Shown one piece after another: positions 18,442-28,245 of a DNA stretch of 61,066 nucleotides. The number at the start of each line of letters is the position of its first letter. Position 1 is the first letter of the stretch. The notes below the pieces were generated by a model. It saw nothing but the letters and a program-made list of their open reading frames with translations, did no database searches and was not told the DNA's origin. The stretch is from Pseudomonadota bacterium. Lineage in GTDB: Bacteria; Pseudomonadota; Gammaproteobacteria; Steroidobacterales; Woeseiaceae. The stretch spans positions 1 through 61,066 of the forward strand of contig JACZWL010000017.1 of assembly GCA_022572185.1 (NCBI GenBank), written 5' to 3'. The position numbers and the translations under genes were made by a program.

Positions 18442-19668
18442 GTGGATATTCTCTATCTCATCCTTGTCTTGCTTGTGGTGACCCGGGTCTTCGCGGAACT
18501 CGCGGAGCGGGCCAGGCTTCCAGCAATAGTCGGGGAGTTGGTCGCCGGTGTGGCTTTGGGTTTTTTGTTGCAGCGTTCATCCGACGCCTGGTCTGTTCTC
18601 TGGTCGGCCTGTCAAAGCGAAACGTACACATCACTCGTCAGTTTGGGCATGTTTTTCCTGATGTTGCTGGCGGGAATTCGCATGGAACCACTGGAATTTG
18701 CCCGAACCTCGAAATCGGCTGCCCTGGTCGCACTCGGCGGTATGATTATCCCTGTCGGTGCTGGCTTTGCGCTCGGTCTTGCAGTGCTGCCTGAATCGCC
18801 ATTCAAGCTGGTACAAAGCCTCTTTCTCGGGACGGCACTGGCCGTCACCGCAGTGCCAGTGACAGTACGTATATTTATGGATCTCGGCCAACTCGAAACG
18901 CGGGTCGCGAAGACGGTCATCGCGGCTGCGCTCTGGGATGATTTGCTGAGTCTTTTTTTGTTGGCATTACTGCTTGCCGCAATCGGTGAGGGCTTTTCGG
19001 GCTCTTTTCAATCCGGAGCCGCGCTCTTATTGCTTGGCAAAGCAGTTTTGTTTTTTGCCGTGACCATTCCAGTAGGCTTCCTTGTATTCCCACTAATCGG
19101 AAGATATCTGAGACACTTACACTTTCCAGAAGTCGATTTCAGTATGCTGCTCATCGCTGCGCTCGCGTACGCCGTCTTTGCTGAAATGATGGGGCTGCAC
19201 TTTATCCTCGGGGCTTTTCTTGCCGGTATGTTTTTTCATCCGAAAGTTGTCGACGCGGATGTGTACCAACGCGTCGAGCAGCAGATGTCCGGCATCACCC
19301 GTGGCTTTCTCGCACCAATCTTCTTTGTGTCGGTGGGTCTGCATTTGGACTTCAGCGCGATCAGTCAGGTGCCGGGATTCGTGGCAGTGCTCATCCTGAT
19401 TGCGATCGCCAGCAAACTCATCGGTTCGGGATTTCCGGCTTATTGGGTAGGGCTGTCGAAGCGTGAGTCGTTGATGGTCGGCATCGGTATGAGTGGTCGA
19501 GGTGCCGTCGAGTTGATCGTAGCCGGTGTCGCTCTGGAGGCGGGTTTGTTTTTACAGCCGTATCCAACTCCGGTAATTGTAGAAAGTCTCTTTTCCGCGA
19601 TTGTGATCATGGCATTGGTTACAACCGTCCTGACGCCGATTTTCCTGCATCGGCTGGCGTCGTCGTGA
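18442..19668 (+). CDS. CPA2-family cation:proton antiporter
   Basis: This 408-residue membrane protein has about twelve hydrophobic helices of the Na+/H+ exchanger (CPA2/Kef-like) fold. Recognisable features are ELVAGVALGF, GMFFLMLLAGIRMEP, LGTALAVTAVPVTVRIFMDLG (discontinuous helix), AALWDDLLSLFLLALL (Asp-Asp in the ion site), MGLHFILGAFLAGMFF and GMSGRGAVELIVAGVAL. There is no C-terminal RCK/TrkA-N nucleotide-binding domain, so it is a transport-only form. GTG 18442 lies 5 bases after hypE, implying co-transcription. The ion (Na+, K+ or other) cannot be told from sequence. Confidence 0.82.
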   Translation: MDILYLILVLLVVTRVFAELAERARLPAIVGELVAGVALGFLLQRSSDAWSVLWSACQSETYTSLVSLGMFFLMLLAGIRMEPLEFARTSKSAALVALGGMIIPVGAGFALGLAVLPESPFKLVQSLFLGTALAVTAVPVTVRIFMDLGQLETRVAKTVIAAALWDDLLSLFLLALLLAAIGEGFSGSFQSGAALLLLGKAVLFFAVTIPVGFLVFPLIGRYLRHLHFPEVDFSMLLIAALAYAVFAEMMGLHFILGAFLAGMFFHPKVVDADVYQRVEQQMSGITRGFLAPIFFVSVGLHLDFSAISQVPGFVAVLILIAIASKLIGSGFPAYWVGLSKRESLMVGIGMSGRGAVELIVAGVALEAGLFLQPYPTPVIVESLFSAIVIMALVTTVLTPIFLHRLASS

Positions 19669-19680
19669 GACCCGGTTAAG

Positions 19681-20334
19681 ATGTTTTTTAAAGGCGCGTC
19701 AGGTCGCGAAAAACAAATTCAAGCAAAGCTTGATCAATATTTTGATGCGCTACGGCAAATCGGTTGTCGCCATCGGGAGGCCCTCATTGGCTATTTGGAT
19801 CAGGATGAGCAGTCGTTTACGAACCTGTTGGAGGCAATCAACGCGTTGGAGAGTCGCCTGGATGGGATTCGTCGTGACATCGAGATGGAGATTTACGGTC
19901 GCAGGCTGTTGCCCGATACGCGTGACGATGTCCTGGGTCTGCTCGAGAGCATAGACAAAATTCCGAATCGCATTCAGTCCGTCACCCGTAACCTGCAATT
20001 GCAGAACGTAGACATACCGAGCCCCTTGAAAGGGGACCTGAGGCAACTCTCCGATCACATAGTCGAAGCCATTCAGATTCTCATCGAAATCAGCAACGCA
20101 TTTCTCAGCAAGCCAGCGGAGGTTAGAGATCTTGTGCGCCAATTGTCGCGACTGGAGCATGAAGCCGATCTGGTCGAGGAGCGGGCCATTGCTCTGGTTT
20201 TTGATGCCCCGGACCGGGAGTTGGCTCACAAAATACAGCTACAAGGGCTGATCGATCGGATCGGTTCCATTTGTGATTTAGCCGAAGATGTGGGTGATCG
20301 CCTGATGGTTGCGTCTCTCAAACGCGTGTTGTAG
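19681..20334 (+). CDS. DUF47/PhoU-like phosphate transport accessory protein
   Basis: This 217-residue, all-helical protein is of the DUF47 (TIGR00153) family, distantly related to PhoU. The pattern includes long coiled helices (FDALRQIGCRHREALIGYL, EAINALESRLDGIRRDIEMEIYG), the RRLLPDTRDDVLGLLESIDKIPNR signature and a C-terminal ICDLAEDVGDRL. Such genes nearly always sit beside a Pit-type phosphate permease, as here, and are thought to regulate it. Confidence 0.85.
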   Translation: MFFKGASGREKQIQAKLDQYFDALRQIGCRHREALIGYLDQDEQSFTNLLEAINALESRLDGIRRDIEMEIYGRRLLPDTRDDVLGLLESIDKIPNRIQSVTRNLQLQNVDIPSPLKGDLRQLSDHIVEAIQILIEISNAFLSKPAEVRDLVRQLSRLEHEADLVEERAIALVFDAPDRELAHKIQLQGLIDRIGSICDLAEDVGDRLMVASLKRVL

Positions 20335-20336
20335 TC

Positions 20337-21350
20337 GTGCTGTTCTGGCTTGCTGGCGGCCTGTTGGTGGGTTGGTCCCTGGGGGCGAATAACACAGCCA
20401 ATGTCTTTGGAACAGCCGTTGCGTCACGAATGCTGCGCTTTGGAACCGCGGCCGGCCTGAGTGCAATATTCATCGTCCTGGGCGGCGTGGTGAATGGACC
20501 GGCTGCGATGGCCACCGTTAGCGAATTGGCTAATGTCGACACGCTCCGGGTCGCCTTTACCAGCCTGTTGGCCGCCGGTCTGATCGTTGCGGTGATGACC
20601 AGGGCCGGCATGCCCGTCTCCATATCGCAAGCGATTGTGGGAGCGCTGATAGGCTATCGCTTGTTCGCCCATGGCAGTATCGATGAGTCAACCTGGACAC
20701 TGTTAACAAAAATAATCCTGGCTTGGGCCGCTTCGCCGCTGCTGGCTGCATCGCTAGCGGTGTTGATGTACAAGCTCCTGGCTTGGACGTTTCGTCGGCT
20801 GCCGATGCCCCTGTTTGCCCTGGATCGCTGGTTGCGTTTCGGCCTCGTAACGGCAGGCTGTTACGGTGCCTGGGCCCTGGGTGGAAACAACATGGCCAAT
20901 GTCGTCGGTGTTTATCTGGGCCTGGATCTCTTCGCCGCTGTCTCAATCGGCCCGTTAGAGCTATCAGAAGCACGGATATTAGCGCTTTTCGGTGGAGCCG
21001 CGATTTCTCTGGGGGTCATAACGTATTCCCGGCGCGTTATTCTTACAGTCGGTCGTGACCTTGTGAAACTGGATGCGATAACCGCGCTCATTGCCGTCAC
21101 GGCGCAAGCTGTTGTCGTCGACTTCTTTGCCCATGCCTGGGACTTTGGTACTTTTGTCTTCCCGGCAATACCGGTCTCGACGTCCCAGGCAATGGTGGGG
21201 GCGGTGTTGGGAATCGGCGTAGTTCGTGGTTTCCAGGAGGTGAACAAACGCTTACTTGGCCATATCGCACTTAGCTGGGTCGCAACACCGTTCGCTGCGG
21301 CTGGGCTCACGTATTCATTACTTCTCTGGACACGGGTAAGCGCTTTTTAG
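20337..21350 (+). CDS. inorganic phosphate transporter, Pit family
   Basis: This 337-residue permease has about ten hydrophobic helices and the two internally repeated Pit signatures: GANNTANVFGTAVASR near the N-terminus and GGNNMANVVGVYLG in the middle. Each is followed by a PVS-type motif (MPVSISQAIVGALIGYR; IPVSTSQAMVGAVLGIG). It moves metal-phosphate complexes with protons. GTG 20337 follows the DUF47 stop by two bases. A sulfate or Na+-coupled variant cannot be excluded from sequence. Confidence 0.85.
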   Translation: MLFWLAGGLLVGWSLGANNTANVFGTAVASRMLRFGTAAGLSAIFIVLGGVVNGPAAMATVSELANVDTLRVAFTSLLAAGLIVAVMTRAGMPVSISQAIVGALIGYRLFAHGSIDESTWTLLTKIILAWAASPLLAASLAVLMYKLLAWTFRRLPMPLFALDRWLRFGLVTAGCYGAWALGGNNMANVVGVYLGLDLFAAVSIGPLELSEARILALFGGAAISLGVITYSRRVILTVGRDLVKLDAITALIAVTAQAVVVDFFAHAWDFGTFVFPAIPVSTSQAMVGAVLGIGVVRGFQEVNKRLLGHIALSWVATPFAAAGLTYSLLLWTRVSAF

Positions 21351-21437
21351 TCGTGCGCCAGGACAACAGGAGGTCAGGACCCTTGTCCCTCCCGAAATAT
21401 CAAATGAAGCAGGAAGCAGTGGCCCGGGCTTGTGCCG

Positions 21438-23012
21438 ATGCATAGGGCCGGCACAGCGGTTACTCCTCTCGATACGAGCCTGATCGACTCATTAATGAGC
21501 CCGGCTGCGTTCAGCCATCCTGTCAGGGCTGTTCAGTTGATCGAAACTCATATCTCGTGGGTCTTTCTTGCTGGTGACTATGTATACAAAGTCAAAAAGC
21601 CAATCGCGCTCGACTTCCTGGACTTCCGCGACCTTGAACGCCGCAAGTTCTACTGCGAGGAGGAAATCAGGCTGAATCAGCCCTGGGCGCCGGATATCTA
21701 CCTTGATGTCGCGCCGATTACTGATGACAATGGTCAACCGCGCTTCGGCGGAGGCGGTGCGCCAATTGAATATGCGGTCAGAATGCGCCGTTTCGATCAG
21801 CAATTGCGGCTCGACCTGCAACTCGAGTGCGGTAAGCTTTCTATCGCTGACATGAAGGAACTTAGTCGCAACATCGCAGTTCGTCATACCGCAGCACAGG
21901 TCGTCGACGAAGATCAGCGCGACCGGGTTGTTGCACTGACGAAAGAATTCATTTGGGACAATTTTGCAGCACTGGACGGATTCATCGACGCCGCCGAGCT
22001 GAACTCGTTGCGCAAATGGACGGAACGGGAGCTGAAGAAAGTCGATGCACTTTTGTGGCAACGCTTCGATGACGGGTTTGTCCGCGATTGCCACGGAGAT
22101 CTGCATCTGGCCAATCTGGTTCGTCTGCCGGGCGGCATCACGACTTTTGACTGCATCGAATTCAGCATCGATCTGCGTCATATCGACGTTGCCTGCGACA
22201 TCGCATTCCTGATCATGGATCTCGTGGCAAGGGGACGGCGCGATCTGGGGGCGCATTTTCTGAATCGATACCTCGAATGCACAGGCGACTACGGCAGTAT
22301 GGGCATGCTCAGCCTTTACTTTGTCTATCGTTGTCTCGTACGGGCGAAAGTGGCGGTCATTCTGAGTAAAGAGCGGGAGAGCGACGAAGCACGGCAAGCT
22401 GATCTCAGCGAGGCGCAGCGGTACTGCGAAATGGCCAAGAGACAGGCTACAGCACGCACCCCTGTTCTCGTTATCATGTCGGGACTGTCCGGATCGGGCA
22501 AGACTTGGGTGTCCGGGCAGCTCATGGCGGCGCTGCCGGCGATTCGAATTCGATCTGACTTCGAGCGCAAACGCATTTTCGGCCTGAGTGAAACGGAAGG
22601 CAGTGCATCGCGCTTTGGATCAGGAATATATAACGATGATGCAAACCGGATCGTCTACCAATGCCTGTACGATAACGCCCGGATAATTCTTGGAGCAGGT
22701 CACAACGTCATATTGGATGCTGCGTTTTTGAAATCTGCTGATCGCGCCACGGCAACTTCCATAGCGGCGGATTGCGGATTGCCTTGTATCTTGCTCGAGG
22801 TCACTTCGCCGGCCAAGGAATTGCGCGATCGCATTCGGCAGCGCTCGATACATGCGGACGATGCTTCCGAAGCCGGACTAGAGGTCCTCGAACATCAGCG
22901 GGCAACCGCAGAACCGTTCACAGATGACGAAAAAGCGATCGCGGTATGCTGCAAGAACACGGGAGAGGTCAACGTCGAATCTATCGTCAGGCAGATCAGG
23001 GCCCGGAGTTGA
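21438..23012 (+). CDS. bifunctional APH-like kinase / AAA P-loop protein
   Basis: This protein of about 524 residues has two parts. Residues 20-310 resemble an aminoglycoside phosphotransferase-like kinase (WVFLAGDYVYKVKKPIALDFLD; catalytic loop VRDCHGDLHLANLV; metal site TFDCIEFS). The C-terminal part is a P-loop kinase (LVIMSGLSGSGKTWVSGQLM) with a downstream RSDFERKRIFGL. This fusion is widespread in proteobacteria with unknown substrate. It should not be read as antibiotic resistance. GTG 21432 is an alternative start two codons upstream. Confidence 0.78.
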   Translation: MHRAGTAVTPLDTSLIDSLMSPAAFSHPVRAVQLIETHISWVFLAGDYVYKVKKPIALDFLDFRDLERRKFYCEEEIRLNQPWAPDIYLDVAPITDDNGQPRFGGGGAPIEYAVRMRRFDQQLRLDLQLECGKLSIADMKELSRNIAVRHTAAQVVDEDQRDRVVALTKEFIWDNFAALDGFIDAAELNSLRKWTERELKKVDALLWQRFDDGFVRDCHGDLHLANLVRLPGGITTFDCIEFSIDLRHIDVACDIAFLIMDLVARGRRDLGAHFLNRYLECTGDYGSMGMLSLYFVYRCLVRAKVAVILSKERESDEARQADLSEAQRYCEMAKRQATARTPVLVIMSGLSGSGKTWVSGQLMAALPAIRIRSDFERKRIFGLSETEGSASRFGSGIYNDDANRIVYQCLYDNARIILGAGHNVILDAAFLKSADRATATSIAADCGLPCILLEVTSPAKELRDRIRQRSIHADDASEAGLEVLEHQRATAEPFTDDEKAIAVCCKNTGEVNVESIVRQIRARS

Positions 23013-23069
23013 GGGCTGGGCAGACGGCGGCGCATAAGGATGGGACATCGCCTGCGCCATGCATAGGAT

Positions 23070-23327
23070 CTAAGCGTCGAGATCGGGGATAAGCGAACTC
23101 TCCATTTGCGCGATCATGTCTTTGAGAATCAGGCGGCGTTTCTTCAGCCGGCGAATGCGAAGCTGATCAACGAGGGGGTCGTGTGAGAGCCGGTCAATTA
23201 GGTCATCGAGGTCCCGATGACTGATACGCAATTCTCTGAGCCTTGCGAACTCTTTGAATGATTCAGTATCGATTTTGTCGTTCATACCCGCTGGCAATGA
23301 GGCGGACTCGGTTTCTTCGATTTCCAT
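23070..23327 (-). CDS. YdcH/DUF465 family small protein
   Basis: This 85-residue protein has the DUF465 pattern: RISHRDLDDLIDRLSHDPLVDQLRIRRLKKRRLILKDMIAQME. That is a His followed by two helices rich in Leu and basic residues. The function of the family is unknown. The start at 23327 gives an acidic N-terminal extension; the internal ATG at 23285 would give the more usual length of about 71 residues. It is convergent with the kinase gene and lies 33 bases from cysQ on the same strand. Confidence 0.78.
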   Translation of the reverse strand: MEIEETESASLPAGMNDKIDTESFKEFARLRELRISHRDLDDLIDRLSHDPLVDQLRIRRLKKRRLILKDMIAQMESSLIPDLDA

Positions 23328-23359
23328 ACCCGCAATATTAGCTCAGTTGACCGCGAATG

Positions 23360-24163
23360 TTACGCGCTTTTCTGCACCATCCCGAGCCAGTCCCGATCTT
23401 CGGGCCCTACTACCAGAAAGTGAGGGTTCAGAATGTCCGATTTGCAGTTATAAGACAATGGTTTACCGTCCAGTGTGACGACGGAGCCACCCGCTTGTTC
23501 CACCACTGCCTGGGCGGCTGCGGTGTCCCACTCGGAGGTTGGCCCGAGCCGCGGATAGATGTCTGCCGCACCTTCTGCGACGAGGCAAAACTTGAGTGAG
23601 CTGCCCATGGGATGCATTTCGTATTCACCCAGGTTCTCAAGAAACCCATCCATGCTCGATCCCCCGTGGGACCGGCTTCCGACGACACGCACAGGCTCGG
23701 CACTTTTTTCCGCAACGCTGATCTTCCGGGACTCGGCACCGGCATCGCGAAGCTCGGCGCCATACCCGGCACAACCGAAATAGGTCTTGTTATGCACCGG
23801 TATGTGCACGACCCCGAAGACGGGACGGTTTTTTTCGATCAGGGCAATGTTGACCGTGAATTCGCCATTGCGGTTAACGAATTCCTTCGTGCCATCCAGC
23901 GGATCGACAAGCCAGTACGTTTCCCACTGCGATCGCTCAGCGAATGCCGGCAGAGCGGATTCCTCGGACAGAACAGGTATGTTCGGCGTGAGTGCCCGCA
24001 GCCCCTGCTCGATTCGACGATTCGATGCCATGTCCGCCTGAGTCAGGGGCGATGAGTCATCCTTTTCTTGTACATCGAAATCGGTCGCGTAAACTTCGAG
24101 GATCGCGTCGCCGGCCTCGATGGCCAGCTCAACCACCGGTTCGATGAATTGCTGTAGCTCCAT
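23360..24163 (-). CDS. cysQ: 3'(2'),5'-bisphosphate nucleotidase CysQ
   Basis: This 267-residue Mg-dependent phosphatase clears 3'-phosphoadenosine 5'-phosphate left from sulfate assimilation. The lithium-sensitive phosphatase motifs are clear: a Glu-Glu pair (SEESALP, 67-69), VDPLDGTKEF with Asp87 and Asp90, and WDTAAAQAVVEQAGG near the C-terminus. The length is normal. It is divergent from yrfG. Confidence 0.9.
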   Translation of the reverse strand: MELQQFIEPVVELAIEAGDAILEVYATDFDVQEKDDSSPLTQADMASNRRIEQGLRALTPNIPVLSEESALPAFAERSQWETYWLVDPLDGTKEFVNRNGEFTVNIALIEKNRPVFGVVHIPVHNKTYFGCAGYGAELRDAGAESRKISVAEKSAEPVRVVGSRSHGGSSMDGFLENLGEYEMHPMGSSLKFCLVAEGAADIYPRLGPTSEWDTAAAQAVVEQAGGSVVTLDGKPLSYNCKSDILNPHFLVVGPEDRDWLGMVQKSA

Positions 24164-24207
24164 GGAGATCTCTGTCTGTGAGGCGGGCGCGCAGTATAAA
24201 TCAAAAG

Positions 24208-24873
24208 ATGAAAATTAATCCCAAAACAGTGCTGCAGAACTGCGATACGCTGATGCTCGACATGGACGGCACGGTTTTGGACCTGGCGTTCGATAATTAT
24301 GTCTGGAAAGAGCTTGTGCCCGAGGAGTACGCGCAGCAGACGGGCATCAGCAAGGACGAAGCCCGAGAATTTCTCTATGCAACGTATCGCAGCATGGAGG
24401 GGCAACTCGACTGGTATTGCCTCGATCACTGGAGCGAGAAACTCGGCCTCGACATTCTCGCGATTCATCGCAATGTCCATGAACGTATTGGCTACCTGCC
24501 CGGGGCGCGGAAATTCCTCGAGACGGTGTCCAGGCGCGATATTCGCCTGCTACTTGTCACTAACTCCCACCGAGACACGCTGGCCGTCAAGACGGAGGTG
24601 ACCGGGATTGCCGATTTCTTCGATCACGTCTACACCTCGCACGACGTTGGGCACGTAAAGGAGGATCAATCATTCTGGCAGGCGTTGCAGGACGCCGAGT
24701 CTTTCGATCCTGAGCGCACACTCTTTGTCGATGACACGGTCTCGGTATTGCGCAGCGCACACAAGTTTGGCGTGCAGATGTTGTTAACCGTAACGCGCCC
24801 CGATACAACTGCGCCGGTCAAAGATAACAGCGAGTTTGCCGGCGTTGAAGGGCTTGTCGATCTGCTGGTTTAG
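24208..24873 (+). CDS. yrfG: HAD-family GMP/IMP nucleotidase YrfG
   Basis: This HAD hydrolase of about 221 residues has motif I DMDGTVLDL (nucleophile Asp18), motif II VTNSHRDTL, a lysine in VKEDQSFW and motif III LFVDDTVSVL. The DNYVWKELVPEEYA and YATYRSMEGQLDWYCLDHWSEKLGLD segments are typical of YrfG, which dephosphorylates GMP and IMP. I chose ATG 24208, preceded by AAAAG, over the upstream in-frame ATG, because residues before it show no family likeness. Confidence 0.87.
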   Translation: MKINPKTVLQNCDTLMLDMDGTVLDLAFDNYVWKELVPEEYAQQTGISKDEAREFLYATYRSMEGQLDWYCLDHWSEKLGLDILAIHRNVHERIGYLPGARKFLETVSRRDIRLLLVTNSHRDTLAVKTEVTGIADFFDHVYTSHDVGHVKEDQSFWQALQDAESFDPERTLFVDDTVSVLRSAHKFGVQMLLTVTRPDTTAPVKDNSEFAGVEGLVDLLV

Positions 24874-24912
24874 AAAAGACCCTTCGAATTGCGCAGGAGT
24901 CTGAGGGCCTTC

Positions 24913-26202
24913 TCACAAGGTTTCTTTTTTACGTCTATGCGAACGCCCTTTGCCGGGTGGTCTCTTTTTTCCAGATCGCTGGTGTTGTCCGGCGGATCGG
25001 CTTTTTCGTGGCCGCATCGCCGGTTTCTTTATTTCGGGGAGCAGGGCAGGGTCATGCTTCGCGACCGGTATTCCGTGGCCGATGAATTCCTCGATATCCG
25101 GCAGGGAAACCGCATAGGTCTCGCAGCCAAAGCTGATTGCGTCACCCGATGCGCCAGCGCGTGCGGTGCGGCCGATGCGGTGAACGTAATCCTCACAGTC
25201 CTGGGGCAGGTCGTAGTTGATGACGCATTTCACATCCGGGATGTGCAGGCCGCGAGACGCGACATCGGTACCGATCAATACCTGCAATTCGCCGCTTTGA
25301 AAGCGCCTTAGCAAGTTGAGGCGTTTTTTCTGTGGTACGTCCCCCGAGATCGCGCTGGCATCAATGTCGTTTGCCTGCAAATAGTCCTGCACACGCTCGG
25401 CTTCTCTTTTCGTATTCACGAACACCATGATGCGGCCTGAGCCCATCTCGCGGATCAAGCCGATGAGCAAGGGCATCTTTTCCGGATTCGACGGAAAGAA
25501 GATCGCCTGGCGGACACTGTCGACCGTAACTTTGTCGGGTTCGATCCTTATCAGTTCCGGTTCGTTCATATGCTCGTAAGCAAGTTCCATGACGCGATGC
25601 GAAAGCGTTGCGGAGAAAAGCATGTTGAGCCGCTGCTCCGGCGGCGGGAGGCGGCGCAGAAGATAGCGAATGTCCTTGATGAATCCGAGGTCGAACATTC
25701 GATCCGCTTCATCCAGCACGACGACCTGGACCTCGTTGAGCTTGAATACGCCCTGCTTGAAATAGTCAATGATTCTGCCGGGCGTGCCGATCAGGACATC
25801 CACACCATTCTCGATGTGACGGCGCTGTTTCTCATAATCGATGCCGCCATAGGCGAGCGCGATCGTATATCCTGTGTGCTTGCCGAGGATCTCTGCATCC
25901 CTGGCGATCTGCACGGCCAGCTCGCGTGTCGGGGCCAGAATGAAGATCCTGGGCTGTTTTTTGCGCTCGGTGTCCACCGGTGTCGATAACAGGCGCTGAA
26001 AGGCGGCTATCAGGAATGCGGCGGTCTTGCCCGTGCCAGTTTGCGCCTGGCCGGCCACATCATGCTGTTGCAGCGCGATCGGCAGCGTGCTCGCCTGAAT
26101 AGGCGTGCAATACTCAAAGCCGGCATCGCGAATGCCGGCCAGCGTGCTCTCATGGAGCCCCAGTGCGTCGAATCTGAGCTCGCTCAGATGGCTATCAGTC
26201 AT
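24913..26202 (-). CDS. rhlB: DEAD-box RNA helicase RhlB
   Basis: This 429-residue ATP-dependent RNA helicase has all core motifs: Q motif (FEYCTPIQAS), motif I (AQTGTGKTAAF), PTRELAVQ, motif II VLDEADRMFDLGF, motif III SATLS, and motif VI YVHRIGRTARAG. The basic C-terminal tail (RPRKSRSAGQHQRSGKKRPPGKGRSHRRKKE) suits RNA binding. RhlB works with RNase E in the degradosome. Its position divergent from trxA-rho is the usual gammaproteobacterial order, which favours RhlB over RhlE. Confidence 0.9.
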   Translation of the reverse strand: MTDSHLSELRFDALGLHESTLAGIRDAGFEYCTPIQASTLPIALQQHDVAGQAQTGTGKTAAFLIAAFQRLLSTPVDTERKKQPRIFILAPTRELAVQIARDAEILGKHTGYTIALAYGGIDYEKQRRHIENGVDVLIGTPGRIIDYFKQGVFKLNEVQVVVLDEADRMFDLGFIKDIRYLLRRLPPPEQRLNMLFSATLSHRVMELAYEHMNEPELIRIEPDKVTVDSVRQAIFFPSNPEKMPLLIGLIREMGSGRIMVFVNTKREAERVQDYLQANDIDASAISGDVPQKKRLNLLRRFQSGELQVLIGTDVASRGLHIPDVKCVINYDLPQDCEDYVHRIGRTARAGASGDAISFGCETYAVSLPDIEEFIGHGIPVAKHDPALLPEIKKPAMRPRKSRSAGQHQRSGKKRPPGKGRSHRRKKETL

Positions 26203-26461
26203 GAAATTTTGATCAGAAAATGTGGGTTAAAGGCTTGCAAAATGTCTCGCGAAGGGGTCAAATTGGCGCAATATGACGCGACAGTCGTCGCATCTGCCAG
26301 ACTCGCCACCAGCGAAATCCAAGAGAAGCCGCGATAAAGCTGCGACATAGTGCCTGATTGAGCAGGCAGCGTCATCCATTTTGCAATGTTCGCAGGTCCT
26401 GGATTTACTGACGAGCAAGGCCAATACCAACCGACCACAAATCAATTGGAGGGTAATGCCG

Positions 26462-26788
26462 GTGAGCGATAAGATCGTCCACACCAACGATGAGAACTTT
26501 GAGGCAGACGTTCTCAAATCTGACAAAGCCGTTTTGCTCGACTTCTGGGCAGAATGGTGCGGCCCGTGCAAGATGATTGCACCGCTTCTTGACGAGGCGG
26601 CCGAGCAGTACGCCGACAGGCTTACGGTCGCCAAATTGAACATCGACGAAAACCCGAATACGCCAGCGAAGTACCAGATTCGGAGTATTCCTACACTGAT
26701 GTTGTTTAAGGATGGCGCAGTGCAAGCGCAAAAGCTGGGTGCGATGCCGAAAAAAGACTTGACTGATTTTTTGGAAACTAATCTGTGA
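26462..26788 (+). CDS. trxA: thioredoxin TrxA
   Basis: This 108-residue disulfide reductant has the active site [10 protein letters not shown] (Cys33, Cys36) and the cis-proline motif [11 protein letters not shown] 26462 is preferred over ATG 26456 for two reasons. The ribosome binding site GGAGGG (26448-26453) is 8 bases from the GTG but only 2 from the ATG. Translation from the GTG also gives MSDKIVH, matching E. coli TrxA (MSDKIIH). The trxA-rho order is standard. Confidence 0.94.
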   Translation: MSDKIVHTNDENFEADVLKSDKAVLLDFWAEWCGPCKMIAPLLDEAAEQYADRLTVAKLNIDENPNTPAKYQIRSIPTLMLFKDGAVQAQKLGAMPKKDLTDFLETNL

Positions 26789-28221
26789 GAGGATACTTGG
26801 GTAATTCAACAAGAAGCCGGCCGAAGCAGTCGGCTAAATCAAAGAATCCGGGCGGACAAGCGAACCGTCGCCGGCGGCGAAGACCTAACTACGATGAATA
26901 TCCTGATGACGACGGGAATCTCGAGATAATTTCGCTCGAGCAGCTCGAGCAAAGCAAAAACGTCATGAACCTGACGGAGCTCAAGATCCGTCCCCCCGCC
27001 GAGCTGGTGGAGCTCGGCGAGTCGCTCGGCCTGGATGACCTTGCGCGTTCACGCAAACAGGACATCATTTTTGCCATCCTCAAGGCGCACGCCAAGCTCG
27101 GAGAGGACATTTACGGCGATGGCGTGCTGGAGATTCTGCAGGACGGCTTCGGCTTTCTGCGTTCCTCCGACAGTTCCTATCTGGCCGGGCCGGACGACAT
27201 TTATGTCAGCCCCAGCCAGATTCGACGATTCCATCTTCGGACTGGCGACACTGTCTCAGGCCTGATTCGGCCACCCAAGGATGGCGAACGTTATTTTGCG
27301 CTTCTCAAGATCGGGCAGATCAATTTTGATTCACCGGAGAACGCCAGGAACAAGGTGCCCTTCGCGGACCTGACGCCGCTTTTTCCGCACGAGCGCCTGT
27401 TGCTCGAGCAGGGCAATGGCAGTACCGAGGACCTGACGGCCCGGATCATCGATATGGTTGCACCGATCGGCAAAGGACAGCGCGGCCTGATCGTCTCGCC
27501 GCCGAAAGCGGGTAAGACCATTCTGCTGCAGAATATCGCATCCGCCATTGTGGCGAATTCACCGGAGGTCATACTGATTGTTCTTCTGATCGACGAACGG
27601 CCGGAGGAAGTGACCGAGATGTCGCGCACGGTGCGTGGCGAGGTCGTCTCTTCGACGTTTGACGAGCCGGCAAGCCGCCACGTACAGGTCGCTGAGATGG
27701 TCATCGAAAAGGCCAAGCGACTGACGGAGCATAAGAAAGACGTCGTCATTCTTCTTGATTCGATCACGCGGCTCGCACGCGCCTACAACACGGTCGTGCC
27801 CTCATCGGGCAAGGTGCTGACGGGCGGAGTCGATGCGAACGCGCTACACCGGCCAAAACGCTTCTTCGGTGCGGCGAGAAACATCGAAGAAGGCGGCAGC
27901 CTGACGATTCTCGCGACCGCACTGGTTGACACCGGGTCCAAGATGGACGAAGTGATTTACGAGGAGTTCAAAGGCACCGGCAACATGGAAATCCACCTGG
28001 ATCGCCGCATCGCCGAAAAACGCGTTTTCCCGGCCATCAACATCAACCGATCCGGCACGCGCAAGGAAGAGTATCTGACGTCACCCGAAGAGCTGCAGAA
28101 GATGTGGGTGCTCAGAAAAGTCCTGCACCCGATGGATGAGCTCGCAGCGATCGAGTTCCTGCTGTCCAAGCTAAAGGACACCAAGACGAATGCGCAGTTC
28201 TTCGAGGCGATGAAGCGCTGA
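26785..28221 (+). CDS. rho: transcription termination factor Rho with N-terminal extension
   Basis: This hexameric ATP-driven RNA translocase ends transcription. From MNLTELK (ATG 26965) onward it matches typical 419-residue Rho: RNA-binding DGFGFLRS, Walker [15 protein letters not shown], Walker [17 protein letters not shown], and the Q/R loops near [28 protein letters not shown]. The GTG at 26785 overlaps the trxA stop (GTGA) and adds about 60 residues. These comprise a basic stretch (RRRRRRP) followed by an acidic segment. No ribosome binding site precedes ATG 26965, so the long form is preferred. Confidence 0.93.
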   Translation: MRGYLGNSTRSRPKQSAKSKNPGGQANRRRRRRPNYDEYPDDDGNLEIISLEQLEQSKNVMNLTELKIRPPAELVELGESLGLDDLARSRKQDIIFAILKAHAKLGEDIYGDGVLEILQDGFGFLRSSDSSYLAGPDDIYVSPSQIRRFHLRTGDTVSGLIRPPKDGERYFALLKIGQINFDSPENARNKVPFADLTPLFPHERLLLEQGNGSTEDLTARIIDMVAPIGKGQRGLIVSPPKAGKTILLQNIASAIVANSPEVILIVLLIDERPEEVTEMSRTVRGEVVSSTFDEPASRHVQVAEMVIEKAKRLTEHKKDVVILLDSITRLARAYNTVVPSSGKVLTGGVDANALHRPKRFFGAARNIEEGGSLTILATALVDTGSKMDEVIYEEFKGTGNMEIHLDRRIAEKRVFPAININRSGTRKEEYLTSPEELQKMWVLRKVLHPMDELAAIEFLLSKLKDTKTNAQFFEAMKR

Positions 28222-28245
28222 CAGCCCTCCAGATATATCAAGCGA

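Noticed and set aside
21438-23012. Antibiotic resistance by an aminoglycoside phosphotransferase
   Set aside because: The kinase-like half belongs to a widespread fusion with a P-loop domain and has no sign of a resistance cassette.
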